A stretch of DNA of 64,000 bases, from positions 2,602 through 66,601 of the forward strand of contig NZ_SEMD01000017.1 in the NCBI RefSeq assembly GCF_004153165.1, read 5' to 3'. The notes under the pieces are model-generated. The model saw only the letters and a list, made by a program, of their open reading frames with translations. It was not told where the DNA came from and did no database searches. Position 1 is the stretch's first letter. The number at the start of each line of letters is the position of its first letter. This DNA comes from Sporolactobacillus sp. THM7-4. Lineage in GTDB: Bacteria; Bacillota; Bacilli; Bacillales; Sporolactobacillaceae. Shown here piece by piece: positions 8,246-16,766 of this stretch. Made by a program: the position numbers and the translations under genes.

Positions 8246-9349
8246 GTGGATAAAGTTGCGGTGGTTCGCAGCTGGTTTTTACCAATCAGTGAAACATTTA
8301 TCTATTCAGAATTAGTGAGTCTGAATAACTTTACCCCAATCGTTTGTTACAAAAGAAGAATGAATCCAGAGCAATTTCCGTTTGATTCGATGTTCCAGTT
8401 TAAAACCGATGAAGAGCTGAAGGAGATACTCAGCGAACAGAAAGTGGATCTGATTCATGCCCGGTTTGGTCTGACCGGAGCAGAATTACTGAATGTGAAA
8501 AAAGAACTCGGCATTCCAATGCTGACTTCTTTTCATGGCTTTGACCTGCCAACAAACGTAAGGACGTTTGATAAATACGGCGGACGTTTAGAGCGTCTCT
8601 TTCAGGAAGGAGATGCATTTACCGTCACATCGAATAACATGAAAAAAATTCTTGTCGATTTTGGATGCCCCGAAAATAAAATTTTCGTCCATCACAGTGG
8701 CATTGATATTGAAAAGTTCTCATTTCGGACTCGCAAGTTTCCTAAACACGGCGTCATTACGATTCTTTCCGTCGGCCGGCTTGTCGAGAAAAAAGGAATG
8801 AAATATTTGATTAAAGCGTTCAGCAAAGTGCATAAAAAGTATCCCCGTACCCGCCTGCGGATTGCCGGCGACGGGGAACTGCGCGATGAGCTGAAGGCTC
8901 AGGTCAAACAGCTCAAGTTAAAGAAGGCTGTTACATTTTTAGGAGGCATTCCTCAGGAAGAGGTTATCAAGGAAATGCAAAAAGCCCATCTGTTTGCACT
9001 CACCAGCAAAACAGCAAGCGATGGAAACCAGGAAGGAATCCCTAATGTCCTGAAAGAGGCAATGGCTTCCGGTCTTCCTGTCGTTTCAACGAGACACGCA
9101 GGCATACCCGAGCTGGTTCGAGACGGTAAATCAGGATTCCTTGTGAAGGAGCGGGATACGTCGGCAATCGCCCGTTCTCTGATCCAGCTCATGAAGCATC
9201 CTGATCGCTGGAATAAAATGGGTGAAAATGGAAGAAAGACTGTTAAACAGTTTTTTAACACCCAGAAACAAATAGTTGAGTTGGAGCAGATTTATCAAAC
9301 GGTAATTAATGGACAAAACAGTCAAGGAAAGGAGCAATCGGATGACTGA
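8246..9349 (+). CDS. GT4-family glycosyltransferase
   Basis: 367 residues, GTG start. The GT-B fold comprises an N-terminal acceptor domain (RSWFLPISETFIYSEL, SFHGFDLP), then ILSVGRLVEKKGMKYLIKAF and the donor-site motif EGIPNVLKEAMASGLPVV (about residues 262-280) containing the E-x7-E pair. B. subtilis YtcC, in the ytcABC spore-coat operon, is also GT4, so it may play the same part, but I cannot show orthology. No membrane segment is seen. The stop codon overlaps the next gene by eight bases, which implies translational coupling with the GT2-CotSA fusion. Confidence 0.88.
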   Translation: MDKVAVVRSWFLPISETFIYSELVSLNNFTPIVCYKRRMNPEQFPFDSMFQFKTDEELKEILSEQKVDLIHARFGLTGAELLNVKKELGIPMLTSFHGFDLPTNVRTFDKYGGRLERLFQEGDAFTVTSNNMKKILVDFGCPENKIFVHHSGIDIEKFSFRTRKFPKHGVITILSVGRLVEKKGMKYLIKAFSKVHKKYPRTRLRIAGDGELRDELKAQVKQLKLKKAVTFLGGIPQEEVIKEMQKAHLFALTSKTASDGNQEGIPNVLKEAMASGLPVVSTRHAGIPELVRDGKSGFLVKERDTSAIARSLIQLMKHPDRWNKMGENGRKTVKQFFNTQKQIVELEQIYQTVINGQNSQGKEQSDD

Positions 9350-11240
9350 AATCAGTGTCATCATACCTACCTATAATCGCGGTGAATTCACCGAAAAAGC
9401 AATCAAAAGTGTAATGGCTCAAACGTACAAAGATTACGAAATCATTGTGGTCGACGATGGTTCAACGGATGATACAAAAGAAAGGATAAAAGCATTCGGT
9501 GATCAAGTCAGGTATATCTATCAGGAAAACAAAGGGCCTTCCGCGGCGAGAAATACAGCCATTCAAAATGCTAAAGGCAAATATATTGCTTTTTGTGATT
9601 CAGATGATCGATTCCTTCCAACCAAATTGGAAGAACAAATGAAGTTTATAAAGAATAATCCTGAATGCCGCTTCTTATACACCTGGTATTACAACGTGAA
9701 TGAGCAGGGCGAAATCACCAAACTGCGTAAGCCGCTTACTTGTCAAAGCAAGGAACACTTACAGTATTGTTTATTTTCGCGGAAATTTACAATCCGGACG
9801 TCGACATTATTGGTTCATAAAAGCTGTTTTGACAAAGCCGGTCTGTTTCATGAAAAATATTTGTACTCTCAGGACTGGGATATGTGGTTGCGTCTTGCCG
9901 CTTACTACCGAGGTTATTGTCTGGAAAAACCTTTGTCGGAGTACTGGCTTCACGGTGATAACCGAAGCAGTCTCAGCGTTAAGGTTTATCATCCGGAAAT
10001 CCGTGAAAACGCGCTTAAGCTCTACGGTTGGGATGATCATAAGATTGCCAGACTCGAAAAAGTATACGATCGTAAAAAAAAAGAAAAAAATGAAATAAAA
10101 GTCGCTTTCATTTGTACAGACCGGGGGCCCTGTCCTCCAGTAAAAGGCGGAGCCATTCAACTTCTCATTTCGAAGGTAGCGCCGTTCATAGCGAAAAGTC
10201 ACAAAGTCACTGTGTTCTCGATCACTGATCCGGATCTTTCGGTACAGGAAGAGGTCGATCGGGTAAGGTATGAACGTTTTGACAGAAACCAATTTTTTCA
10301 CCGGGTTTTGGAAAGAGTTCGTGAGGAGCAGTTTGATATCATTCAAGTATACAACAGGCCAGGGTGGGTATCCCCGCTCCGTCAGGCGGCACCAAAGGCG
10401 AAGCTTGTGCTATCGTTGCATAATCTTGTCTTCGATACGTTGAAGGCGGATCGGGAGGACGCCGCATGCAGTATACAGGCAGCGGATCGAATCCTGACCG
10501 TCAGCCGATTCGTCGCTGATGATACAATGAAAAAAATTCCCGGCATTTCAGGGAAGACACAGGTTCTGTATACAGGTGCAGATATAAATGAATATGCGCC
10601 GATCTGGACTGAGAAAGGAAAGCAATGGCGGCGCCAAATCCGTTCCCTATATCATGTCGGAAATGATGATCCGGTACTGCTCTTCGTCGGCAGGCTTGTC
10701 TCAGCTAAGGGTTGCCATCTGATTCTGAATGCAATGGAAGAAATTCTCAACGCTCATAAGAAAACGAAATTGTTAATTGTCGGAAGCAAATGGTATGCGG
10801 ATGAGTCCTCCAGCGCTTATATTGAAAAATTGAAAAGTTCGGCGAAACAGGTGCCCGGGAGCGTTATTTTCACCTCTTACGTCCCTGTAAACGAAATTCC
10901 CAGGTATTTTTCTGCTGCGGACCTCTTCATTTGCCCTTCCCAATGGAAAGAGCCGCTTGCAAGAGTCCACTATGAGGCGATGGCTGCCGGTTTGCCGATA
11001 GTCACAACCGAACGCGGTGGAAATCCGGAATTATTTAAACATGGGAAAGATGCAATGGTCATAAAAAAATATAAAGAACCGAAAGCATTCGCCAAAGCTG
11101 TAACGAAATTGCTCGACAACCCGGAACTTGCGAAAAAAATGGGGATGCTCGGGCGAAAGAAAGCAGAAGAAACTTATAACTTTAAACGTGTAGCCTCCGA
11201 TCTTGAATCGATATACGCTTCGTTTATTCTTTCGAATTAA
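9342..11240 (+). CDS. GT2-GT4 fusion: GT2 domain joined to a CotSA-like spore-coat glycosyltransferase
   Basis: 632 residues from the ATG preceded by AAAGGAG; an in-frame ATG at 9309 lacks a good site. Residues 1 to about 240 are a GT2 domain (SVIIPTYNR, VDDGSTDDTK, CDSDDRFLP, QDWDMWLRL), closely similar to the gene at 6481. From about residue 250 a complete GT4 domain follows, opening KVAFICTDRGPCPPVKGG. It continues with LSLHNLVFDT, FVGRLVSAKGCHLIL and WKEPLARVHYEAMAAGLPI (about 534-552), which closely resembles B. subtilis CotSA, a spore-coat transferase. A lysine/glutamate-rich linker joins the halves. Two transferases in one chain would couple two sugar additions. The junction is read directly; function is by homology. 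Confidence 0.9.
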   Translation: MTEISVIIPTYNRGEFTEKAIKSVMAQTYKDYEIIVVDDGSTDDTKERIKAFGDQVRYIYQENKGPSAARNTAIQNAKGKYIAFCDSDDRFLPTKLEEQMKFIKNNPECRFLYTWYYNVNEQGEITKLRKPLTCQSKEHLQYCLFSRKFTIRTSTLLVHKSCFDKAGLFHEKYLYSQDWDMWLRLAAYYRGYCLEKPLSEYWLHGDNRSSLSVKVYHPEIRENALKLYGWDDHKIARLEKVYDRKKKEKNEIKVAFICTDRGPCPPVKGGAIQLLISKVAPFIAKSHKVTVFSITDPDLSVQEEVDRVRYERFDRNQFFHRVLERVREEQFDIIQVYNRPGWVSPLRQAAPKAKLVLSLHNLVFDTLKADREDAACSIQAADRILTVSRFVADDTMKKIPGISGKTQVLYTGADINEYAPIWTEKGKQWRRQIRSLYHVGNDDPVLLFVGRLVSAKGCHLILNAMEEILNAHKKTKLLIVGSKWYADESSSAYIEKLKSSAKQVPGSVIFTSYVPVNEIPRYFSAADLFICPSQWKEPLARVHYEAMAAGLPIVTTERGGNPELFKHGKDAMVIKKYKEPKAFAKAVTKLLDNPELAKKMGMLGRKKAEETYNFKRVASDLESIYASFILSN

Positions 11241-11340
11241 AAGAGAGGATTCGATTTTACAAACCTTTTGTATCTTTTTCACTTGAAAGACGGGTGAGTC
11301 AGCTCGTGCTCAGTTTAACAAGTACAGGAACAAAATAATG

Positions 11341-11370
11341 GACCGGATCCTGATCGGATCCGGCCTTTTT
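11341..11370 (+). terminator. Rho-independent terminator after the GT2-CotSA fusion
   Basis: CCGGATCC and GGATCCGG form a perfect stem with a TGATC-type loop, followed by CCTTTTT. It ends the plus-strand transferase operon. The opposite strand reads ATTATTTT after the stem, so it may also serve the convergent uridylyltransferase gene. Confidence 0.8.
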
Positions 11371-11388
11371 AACCGTGGCAAAAGATGT

Positions 11389-12195
11389 TCAGCTTTTCTT
11401 TTTTTGATGATAAATCATATTTTGTAAAGCGAGATAGTCCGTCTCTGAACCAATATCAAACCGCTGACCTGAAATGATTTTTCCATAACACTTGTCCCTA
11501 TCCAGAATCTTCTTAATTCCATCCGTTAATTGAATTTCCCCTCCGCTATCCGGCGCCACCTTTTCTAAAACGTCCATTATATCAGGCGTAAACACATATC
11601 TGCCAATAACAGCGAGATTGGAAGGCGGATTTTGCTTTGGTTTTTCAACAACATCAACGATGCTATAAAGGTCCTCCTGAACCCGTCTGCCTTCAACCAC
11701 TCCATAGTTCTGTAATCGCTCTGTTTCAACCTCTGTCAATCCCAAAACGTGGCTTTTCTTCTGATCATATACTTCCATTAAATCTTTGATCCCTTTTCCA
11801 ACAATTAAATCATCCGGAAGCAGGACGGCAAACGGATCGTTCCCTGCGAATTCCTTCCCAAGCCGGACAGCATGACCCAGTCCTCTTGCAAATGACTGCC
11901 TGGTGTAAAAAATTTGAATGTCTGGTAGCTTTACTTTATTCATTAAGGATGATTTGTTTGCTTTTTGCAGAAACATCTCAAGCTCTAAGGAATCATCAAA
12001 ATAGTCGACGATCAGATTTTTTGATCGTGAGACAATCATTAATATCTGTTCGATTCCAGCGGATACGGCTTCTTCTACAACGTACTGGATAGACGGTTTG
12101 TTATGAATCGGAAACATTTCTTTAGGGATGACCTTGGTGACTGGAAGACTTCTTGTACCATAACCTGCAGCAGGTATAATTGCTTTTTTTATCAT
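11389..12195 (-). CDS. galU: UTP-glucose-1-phosphate uridylyltransferase (GalU/YtdA type)
   Basis: 268 residues, near the size of B. subtilis YtdA and shorter than GtaB. It makes UDP-glucose from UTP and glucose-1-phosphate. Visible are the nucleotide-binding loop PAAGYGTR (8-15, Tyr in place of the usual Leu), PVTKVIPKEM, ARGLGHAVRL, LLPDD, VEKP and the C-terminal FDIGSETDYL. AAAGGGGG precedes the ATG. It faces the transferase run tail to tail and is divergent from the UDP-glucose dehydrogenase gene, so one 294-bp region controls both sides. In B. subtilis ytdA belongs to the ytcABC spore-crust set, which supports a sporulation role here. Confidence 0.92.
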   Translation of the reverse strand: MIKKAIIPAAGYGTRSLPVTKVIPKEMFPIHNKPSIQYVVEEAVSAGIEQILMIVSRSKNLIVDYFDDSLELEMFLQKANKSSLMNKVKLPDIQIFYTRQSFARGLGHAVRLGKEFAGNDPFAVLLPDDLIVGKGIKDLMEVYDQKKSHVLGLTEVETERLQNYGVVEGRRVQEDLYSIVDVVEKPKQNPPSNLAVIGRYVFTPDIMDVLEKVAPDSGGEIQLTDGIKKILDRDKCYGKIISGQRFDIGSETDYLALQNMIYHQKKKS

Positions 12196-12489
12196 TTAGT
12201 TTTCCCCCTTTCCTCGCCAGAATGCTGAATGCTATATAGTATTCCATAACCGGTAAGAAGGCACCCTCAATAACCCTTTTACACTGAAAATGGTTGAATC
12301 TCTCATTTTTTATCCACCACAAATTTCGATCTCACCGGTACTGTCATTCGAGAAAGGATACGCATCCTGATCCCGAAATGAAAAGTGATTTCATTTTTAT
12401 CGAGACTCATGGACGAATGTCTGAAGCACTCCGGCTCCACCATTAATATGATACAAGGTAAACCAAAGTGTGGGAGAAGGAGTAGATAA
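12196..12489. promoter_or_regulatory. Divergent control region between galU and ugd
   Basis: 294 bp without a gene. Both edges carry boxes resembling sporulation-sigma -10 elements of the form AATA-N3-TA: AATATGATA at 12445-12453 for ugd, with an AC 15 bases upstream, and AATACTATA on the minus strand upstream of galU. An imperfect palindrome (GAAATGA...TGATTTC) lies near 12376-12394. Sigma-K control is an inference from the known control of coat genes, not proof. Confidence 0.35.
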
Positions 12490-13776
12490 ATGGATATATG
12501 TGTTGTAGGCGCTGGATACGTAGGTTTAACTTCTGCTGCTGTACTGGCCGACCTTGGCCATACCGTATGTTGCGTCGATACCGATATTGAGAAGATAAAA
12601 TTACTAACATCAGGTGAGGTTCCCATATATGAACCCGGTTTGGCAAATTTAATCCAAAATAATGCTGCTCGTCTATCCTTCAGTGTACCGACCACTGAGA
12701 TCATCGAGAAAGCTCCGGTCGTTTTTATTGCTGTCGGGACCCCCTCATCCCCAAATGGTCAAGCTAACTTAACCTATGTTGAGTCAGTTGTACATCTGAT
12801 CGCAGATTCACTGACTTCCTATAAAACCATTATCACAAAAAGTACGGTACCGCCTGGAACGAATGAATGGATTTATCAATTACTTGTTCAGAAAGGACTG
12901 AACCCTCAATTATTTAACGTTGTCTCTAATCCCGAATTTTTAAGAGAAGGGACAGCTATTTCCGACATGCGCTATCCGGACAAAATCGTCGTCGGAAAGC
13001 AAAAGGATGATACAAAATCTCTGGCAATCATGAAAGAAATCTATAAAAAAATAGATGCTCCAATAATTGTCACCTCCCTGTCCGGAGCTGAAATGATAAA
13101 GTATACATCCAACTCATTTCTGGCAACCAAAATTTCATTTATTAATGAAATTGCCAGAATTTGTGATCAGTACAATGTAAATATTGAGGACGTCGTAAAG
13201 GGGATCAGCACAGACCCCAGAATCGGACCGCATTTTCTCCAGGCGGGAATCGGGTACGGAGGATCATGCTTTCCCAAGGATGTCCGTTCATTAGAACACA
13301 GCGCACTAAAGAAAAATATAAAACCAACGATCTTACAGGCCGTTCAATCCGTCAACCAGACACAAGTGGATCTCTATGTCGATAAAGTACTGTCTGTTTT
13401 CCCCGATCTTACTGGAAAAAAGATCACTGTTTTAGGGATCGCCTTTAAGCCGAATACAGATGATACAAGATATTCTCCGGCTGTCGAACTCATCGGGAAG
13501 TTAAGCACTCTTGGCTGCACGGTCAATACCTATGACCCGCAGGCCCGTCTGCCTGTTGCTCAGCCAAACGTCAAACAACATGACCACCTGGAAGACTCGG
13601 TCAGAGGCGCGGATTGTGTCATTATCGCAACCGAGTGGGACGAATTTATTCATTTAGATTGGCAGGAAATGAAAAGATGGATGAAAGGCGACTGGATTCT
13701 CGATGCCCGCAATTGTATTGATCCGATGACTGTCCGGGAGCACGGCCTGCATTATTTAGGAGTGGCCCGGTCATGA
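12490..13776 (+). CDS. ugd: UDP-glucose 6-dehydrogenase (YtcA/TuaD type)
   Basis: 428 residues, the usual family length. It oxidises UDP-glucose to UDP-glucuronate with two NAD+. It has the N-terminal Rossmann loop GAGYVG (7-12), the central NPEFLREGTA motif, catalytic Cys260 in GYGGSCFPKD and a C-terminal domain with IAFKPNTDDTR. GGAGAAGGAG precedes the ATG at good spacing. It overlaps the epimerase gene by four bases (ATGA), so the two are coupled. With the adjacent galU it gives a glucose-1-phosphate to UDP-glucuronate route, as in the B. subtilis ytdA-ytcA pair. Confidence 0.95.
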   Translation: MDICVVGAGYVGLTSAAVLADLGHTVCCVDTDIEKIKLLTSGEVPIYEPGLANLIQNNAARLSFSVPTTEIIEKAPVVFIAVGTPSSPNGQANLTYVESVVHLIADSLTSYKTIITKSTVPPGTNEWIYQLLVQKGLNPQLFNVVSNPEFLREGTAISDMRYPDKIVVGKQKDDTKSLAIMKEIYKKIDAPIIVTSLSGAEMIKYTSNSFLATKISFINEIARICDQYNVNIEDVVKGISTDPRIGPHFLQAGIGYGGSCFPKDVRSLEHSALKKNIKPTILQAVQSVNQTQVDLYVDKVLSVFPDLTGKKITVLGIAFKPNTDDTRYSPAVELIGKLSTLGCTVNTYDPQARLPVAQPNVKQHDHLEDSVRGADCVIIATEWDEFIHLDWQEMKRWMKGDWILDARNCIDPMTVREHGLHYLGVARS

Positions 13777-14720
13777 ACATACTTGTTACCGGAGCGGCTG
13801 GATTTATCGGTTCACATTTATGTGAAAAGTTGCTGAAGGATGAAAATAATAAGGTAGTCGGGGTTGATACGTTTATTGGACCGACTCCGGAGCCGTTCAA
13901 ACGAATCCATTCAGAGGTCCTTTCTAAACATCCGCGTTTTACATTAATCGAAGAAGATTTGATGACTGTTGGCCTGGAACAAATGCTTGAGGATATTGAT
14001 GTGATCTACCATTTAGCGGGAATGCCCGGTGTCAGATCGAGTTGGGGGAAGGACTTCCCTCCATATGTAACAAACAATATTCTGGTTACTCAGCGTCTCC
14101 TCGAAGCGGTCAAAAATAAACCGATCAAAAAGTTTATTTATGCATCAACATCCTCCGTATATGGTCAAACCGAGGGAAAGGTCACGGAAGATGCTTATCT
14201 AGCTCCCCTTTCCCCTTATGGAATTACAAAGCTGACGGGTGAACATTTATGTCACGTCTATCATAAAAGCTGGCACGTTCCTGTCGTAATTATCCGCTTT
14301 TTCACGGTTTATGGGCCAAGGCAACGCCCGGATATGGCCTTTCATCGCTTTATCAAACAAATAGTGAAAGGCGAACCGGTAACCCTGTACGGGGATGGTA
14401 CCCAATCAAGAGACTTTACTTTTGTAAGCGATTGTGTTGAAGGGATTTCTGCTGTCATCAATAAAGACGGTCTAATCGGCCAAAGGATTAATCTCGGCGG
14501 AAAAGAACGAGCTACGGTCATTGAAGCCGTTTCGCTTATTGAGAAATTAACGGGGAAAAAAGCCGTTATCCGATACTTGCCCCGAATTAGCGGAGAGCCG
14601 ACGCAGACATGGGCAGACATTTCCAAAGCACAAATGCTTCTGGATTATCACCCAAAGGTTTCTCTAAAAGAAGGACTGGAAAAAGAAATTGAGTATATCC
14701 GTTATGTTTATCATCTGTAA
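13773..14720 (+). CDS. NAD-dependent epimerase/dehydratase, likely UDP-glucuronate 4-epimerase (YtcB-like)
   Basis: 315 residues, extended SDR fold. The NAD loop is GAAGFIG (7-13), the catalytic pair is Tyr149-Lys153 in SPYGITK, and YASTSSVYG supplies the serine/threonine. The substrate region YGPRQRPDMAFHRFI is typical of UDP-glucuronate 4-epimerases. Position and size match B. subtilis YtcB. Following UDP-glucose dehydrogenase, it would make UDP-galacturonate for the surface polymer. The exact epimerised sugar is inferred from neighbours. Its ATG overlaps the stop of ugd. Confidence 0.9.
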   Translation: MNILVTGAAGFIGSHLCEKLLKDENNKVVGVDTFIGPTPEPFKRIHSEVLSKHPRFTLIEEDLMTVGLEQMLEDIDVIYHLAGMPGVRSSWGKDFPPYVTNNILVTQRLLEAVKNKPIKKFIYASTSSVYGQTEGKVTEDAYLAPLSPYGITKLTGEHLCHVYHKSWHVPVVIIRFFTVYGPRQRPDMAFHRFIKQIVKGEPVTLYGDGTQSRDFTFVSDCVEGISAVINKDGLIGQRINLGGKERATVIEAVSLIEKLTGKKAVIRYLPRISGEPTQTWADISKAQMLLDYHPKVSLKEGLEKEIEYIRYVYHL

Positions 14721-14738
14721 AAAAAATCCTGTTATTCC

Positions 14739-14766
14739 TGAATGATTAATCAGGTAACTTTTGTCT
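14739..14766 (+). terminator. Possible terminator after the epimerase gene
   Basis: CCTGA and TCAGG flank an A/T-rich loop and are followed by TAACTTTTGTC. The stem is only five pairs, so this is tentative, but no other plus-strand stop signal lies before rpsI. Confidence 0.3.
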
Positions 14767-14826
14767 TATGTATTGCCGGACTGAAGGTTGCCTGATCTTT
14801 AATTTGTCGGATCAATTTTTCTAAGT

Positions 14827-14862
14827 AAAAAAAGACCCCCAACCCATAAAGTTGAGAGTCTT
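14827..14862 (-). terminator. Rho-independent terminator after rpsI
   Basis: On the minus strand AAGACTCTCAAC pairs with GTTGGGGGTCTT around a seven-base loop, followed by seven T residues. It sits 15 nt after the rpsI stop. Confidence 0.9.
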
Positions 14863-14876
14863 GAAACGCCTGCAAA

Positions 14877-15269
14877 TCAGCGTTTTGAGAACTGCGGTGC
14901 GCGGCGTGCGCCTTTGAGTCCGTATTTCTTACGCTCTTTCATACGCGGATCACGCGTCAGGAATCCTGCGCGTTTCAGTACTGCACGATATTCAGGATCA
15001 GCTTTAAGCAAAGCGCGGGCAACTCCGTGACGGATAGCGCCGGCCTGACCTGTAAAGCCTCCGCCTTCTACATTGACGAGAACATCATATCTGCCTTCCG
15101 TTTCCGTCGTAACAAGCGGCTGCTTCAGGATCGTGCGAAGCGTCTCGAGATTGAAGTATTCATCAGCACTGCGGCCGTTGACGATAACCTTGCCATCACC
15201 AGGAACGAGCCTGACGCGGGCGATCGAGTTTTTGCGGCGTCCGGTGCCGTAATATTGAACTTGAGCCAT
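14877..15269 (-). CDS. rpsI: 30S ribosomal protein S9
   Basis: 130 residues, full length. It opens [18 protein letters not shown] and has the strongly basic tail [14 protein letters not shown], whose C-terminal Ser-Lys-Arg contacts P-site tRNA in the 30S head. AAGGGGGG precedes the ATG, 18 nt after rplM. The pair rplM-rpsI is nearly universal. Downstream, where B. subtilis has ybaJ-ybaK, this genome has the coat polysaccharide cluster. Confidence 0.98.
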   Translation of the reverse strand: MAQVQYYGTGRRKNSIARVRLVPGDGKVIVNGRSADEYFNLETLRTILKQPLVTTETEGRYDVLVNVEGGGFTGQAGAIRHGVARALLKADPEYRAVLKRAGFLTRDPRMKERKKYGLKGARRAPQFSKR

Positions 15270-15287
15270 TTTCTTTTCCCCCCTTAA

Positions 15288-15725
15288 TTATCCACGTAAT
15301 GTATATGCTTCCGGTTTTTGTGCTGCATGCGGATGTTCTGATCCTTCATAAACATGAAGTTTTGTGAACATCTTGCGTCCGAGGCTATTGTGCGGCAGCA
15401 TGCCTTTTATCGTCAGTTCCAGCATCTCACGGGCACGTGTATCACGCATTTCCTGGGCTGTACGCGACTTGATTCCGCCTGGAAAACCCGTGTGATGGAA
15501 ATACTTTTTAGCCAGCAGTTTCTTGCCGGTCAAATGAATTTTTTTCGCATTGATTATAATCACATAATCGCCGACATCTACGTGCGGCGTAAATGTTGGC
15601 TTGTTTTTGCCACGCAGAATTGCCGCCACTTCACTTGCAAGACGGCCCAATGTCTGGCCATCAGCGTCGACAACAATCCATTTGCGGTCGACCGTTTCCG
15701 GTTTCGCCATATAGGTTGTACGCAC
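15288..15725 (-). CDS. rplM: 50S ribosomal protein L13
   Basis: 145 residues from a GTG start ([16 protein letters not shown]), selected by AAGGAGG eight bases upstream; this gives exactly the B. subtilis length. L13 is an early assembly protein binding 23S rRNA. Visible landmarks are LGRLASEVA, the HPHAAQKPE near the C-terminus and LGRKMFTKL. It has its own promoter and a structured leader rather than depending only on readthrough from truA. Confidence 0.97.
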   Translation of the reverse strand: MRTTYMAKPETVDRKWIVVDADGQTLGRLASEVAAILRGKNKPTFTPHVDVGDYVIIINAKKIHLTGKKLLAKKYFHHTGFPGGIKSRTAQEMRDTRAREMLELTIKGMLPHNSLGRKMFTKLHVYEGSEHPHAAQKPEAYTLRG

Positions 15726-15885
15726 TCTTATTTCCTCCTTAAGTATGCAAATACTCTCCACGACCCACAGCCGCTTCGATTAAGCCGGAAAGCGCAAACG
15801 AATCGCTTGTCCCGGTCCGTTCTCAATTATCTATTTGAGCCAGTATCGTTTGGGGCTAATAGTGGTCAAATTAGAAATGCCGAAG
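15726..15885 (-). ncRNA. Probable L13 ribosomal-protein leader RNA
   Basis: About 160 nt of untranslated leader lie between a good sigma-A promoter and the rplM ribosome site. The minus strand carries AACGGACCGGGACAAGCG and CGGCTGTGGGTCGTGGAGAG, which I recognise as resembling the conserved core of the Bacillus L13 leader used for autogenous control. Covariance was not computed, so the family call is tentative. Confidence 0.55.
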
Positions 15886-15890
15886 TATAT

Positions 15891-15917
15891 ATTATACTAC
15901 CTCAGCTCCATTGTCAA
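15891..15917 (-). promoter_or_regulatory. Sigma-A promoter of rplM-rpsI
   Basis: TTGACA (15912-15917) and TATAAT (15891-15896) on the minus strand. Both hexamers are perfect, with a short 15-base spacer; a TAATAT register gives 17. Confidence 0.75.
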
Positions 15918-16010
15918 GAAAACCTTTGCTCCTGCAGCGCGAAACTGCTTCTCGCTTAACTCCGCCACCGCCAGCACAATCTTTCAGGTTATCTTCGTCA
16001 TGAACCAACT

Positions 16011-16751
16011 CTAATAGCTGACCTTCCAAAGAGTCAGCCCGCATGCGGGAGCCGTTTTCGAAGCGGTCCTTCTGTCTTTTCCGGCAATCATCTTCTGAAC
16101 GGCCTCCGGAGCGAGTTTTCCCTGGCCAATATCCAGCAGGGTCCCTGTAATGATTCGAACCATTTGATAGAGGAAGCCGTTACCGATAATCCGAACAACC
16201 GTTTCATCACAACCCTCCTGATGAACATCCAAATGATACACGGTACGCACCTTATCTTTAACATCCGTGTTTGCCGCACAGAAACAGGAAAAATCATGAG
16301 TACCGACGATAAACGCGGCCGCCCGGTTCATCTTTTCAAGATCCAGCGCCCCTGTTACATGAACGGTATAGAAACGGCGGAACAGGTCCGGTTCCGGACG
16401 GGTCAGGAGACGGTAGCGGTATTCCTTCTTTTTAACGTCAAAGCGCGCATGGAAACCCGGAGGAACAATTTCCGTCCGGTAAATATAAATGTCATCAGGC
16501 AGGAGGCTGTTCAGCGCCTTTGTCCAGTTTTCGGTCGGGATCTTCAGCAGACTTTCAAAATGAAAGACCTGGCCAACAGCGTGAACACCGCGATCCGTCC
16601 TTCCTGAGGCTGTTATCTTCATTCTGCTTCCCCCATGCATCCGCTCAAGTGCTGATTCAATTTCACTCTGAACCGTGCGCTTTCCCGGCTGGACCTGGTA
16701 TCCGAAAAAACGCGATCCGTCATAAGCAACCGTGCATTTCAGTTTTTCCAT
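16011..16751 (-). CDS. truA: tRNA pseudouridine(38-40) synthase TruA
   Basis: 246 residues, normal length. It isomerises uridines 38-40 in the anticodon arm of tRNAs. The catalytic Asp53 sits in ASGRTDRGVHA (48-58). Other landmarks are YDGSRFFGYQ near the N-terminus and RIIGNGFLYQMVRI. AGGTGACAGG precedes the ATG. It lies 15 nt after ecfT and 285 nt before rplM, an arrangement conserved in Bacillales. Confidence 0.96.
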   Translation of the reverse strand: MEKLKCTVAYDGSRFFGYQVQPGKRTVQSEIESALERMHGGSRMKITASGRTDRGVHAVGQVFHFESLLKIPTENWTKALNSLLPDDIYIYRTEIVPPGFHARFDVKKKEYRYRLLTRPEPDLFRRFYTVHVTGALDLEKMNRAAAFIVGTHDFSCFCAANTDVKDKVRTVYHLDVHQEGCDETVVRIIGNGFLYQMVRIITGTLLDIGQGKLAPEAVQKMIAGKDRRTASKTAPACGLTLWKVSY

Positions 16752-16766
16752 CCTGTCACCTGATTT

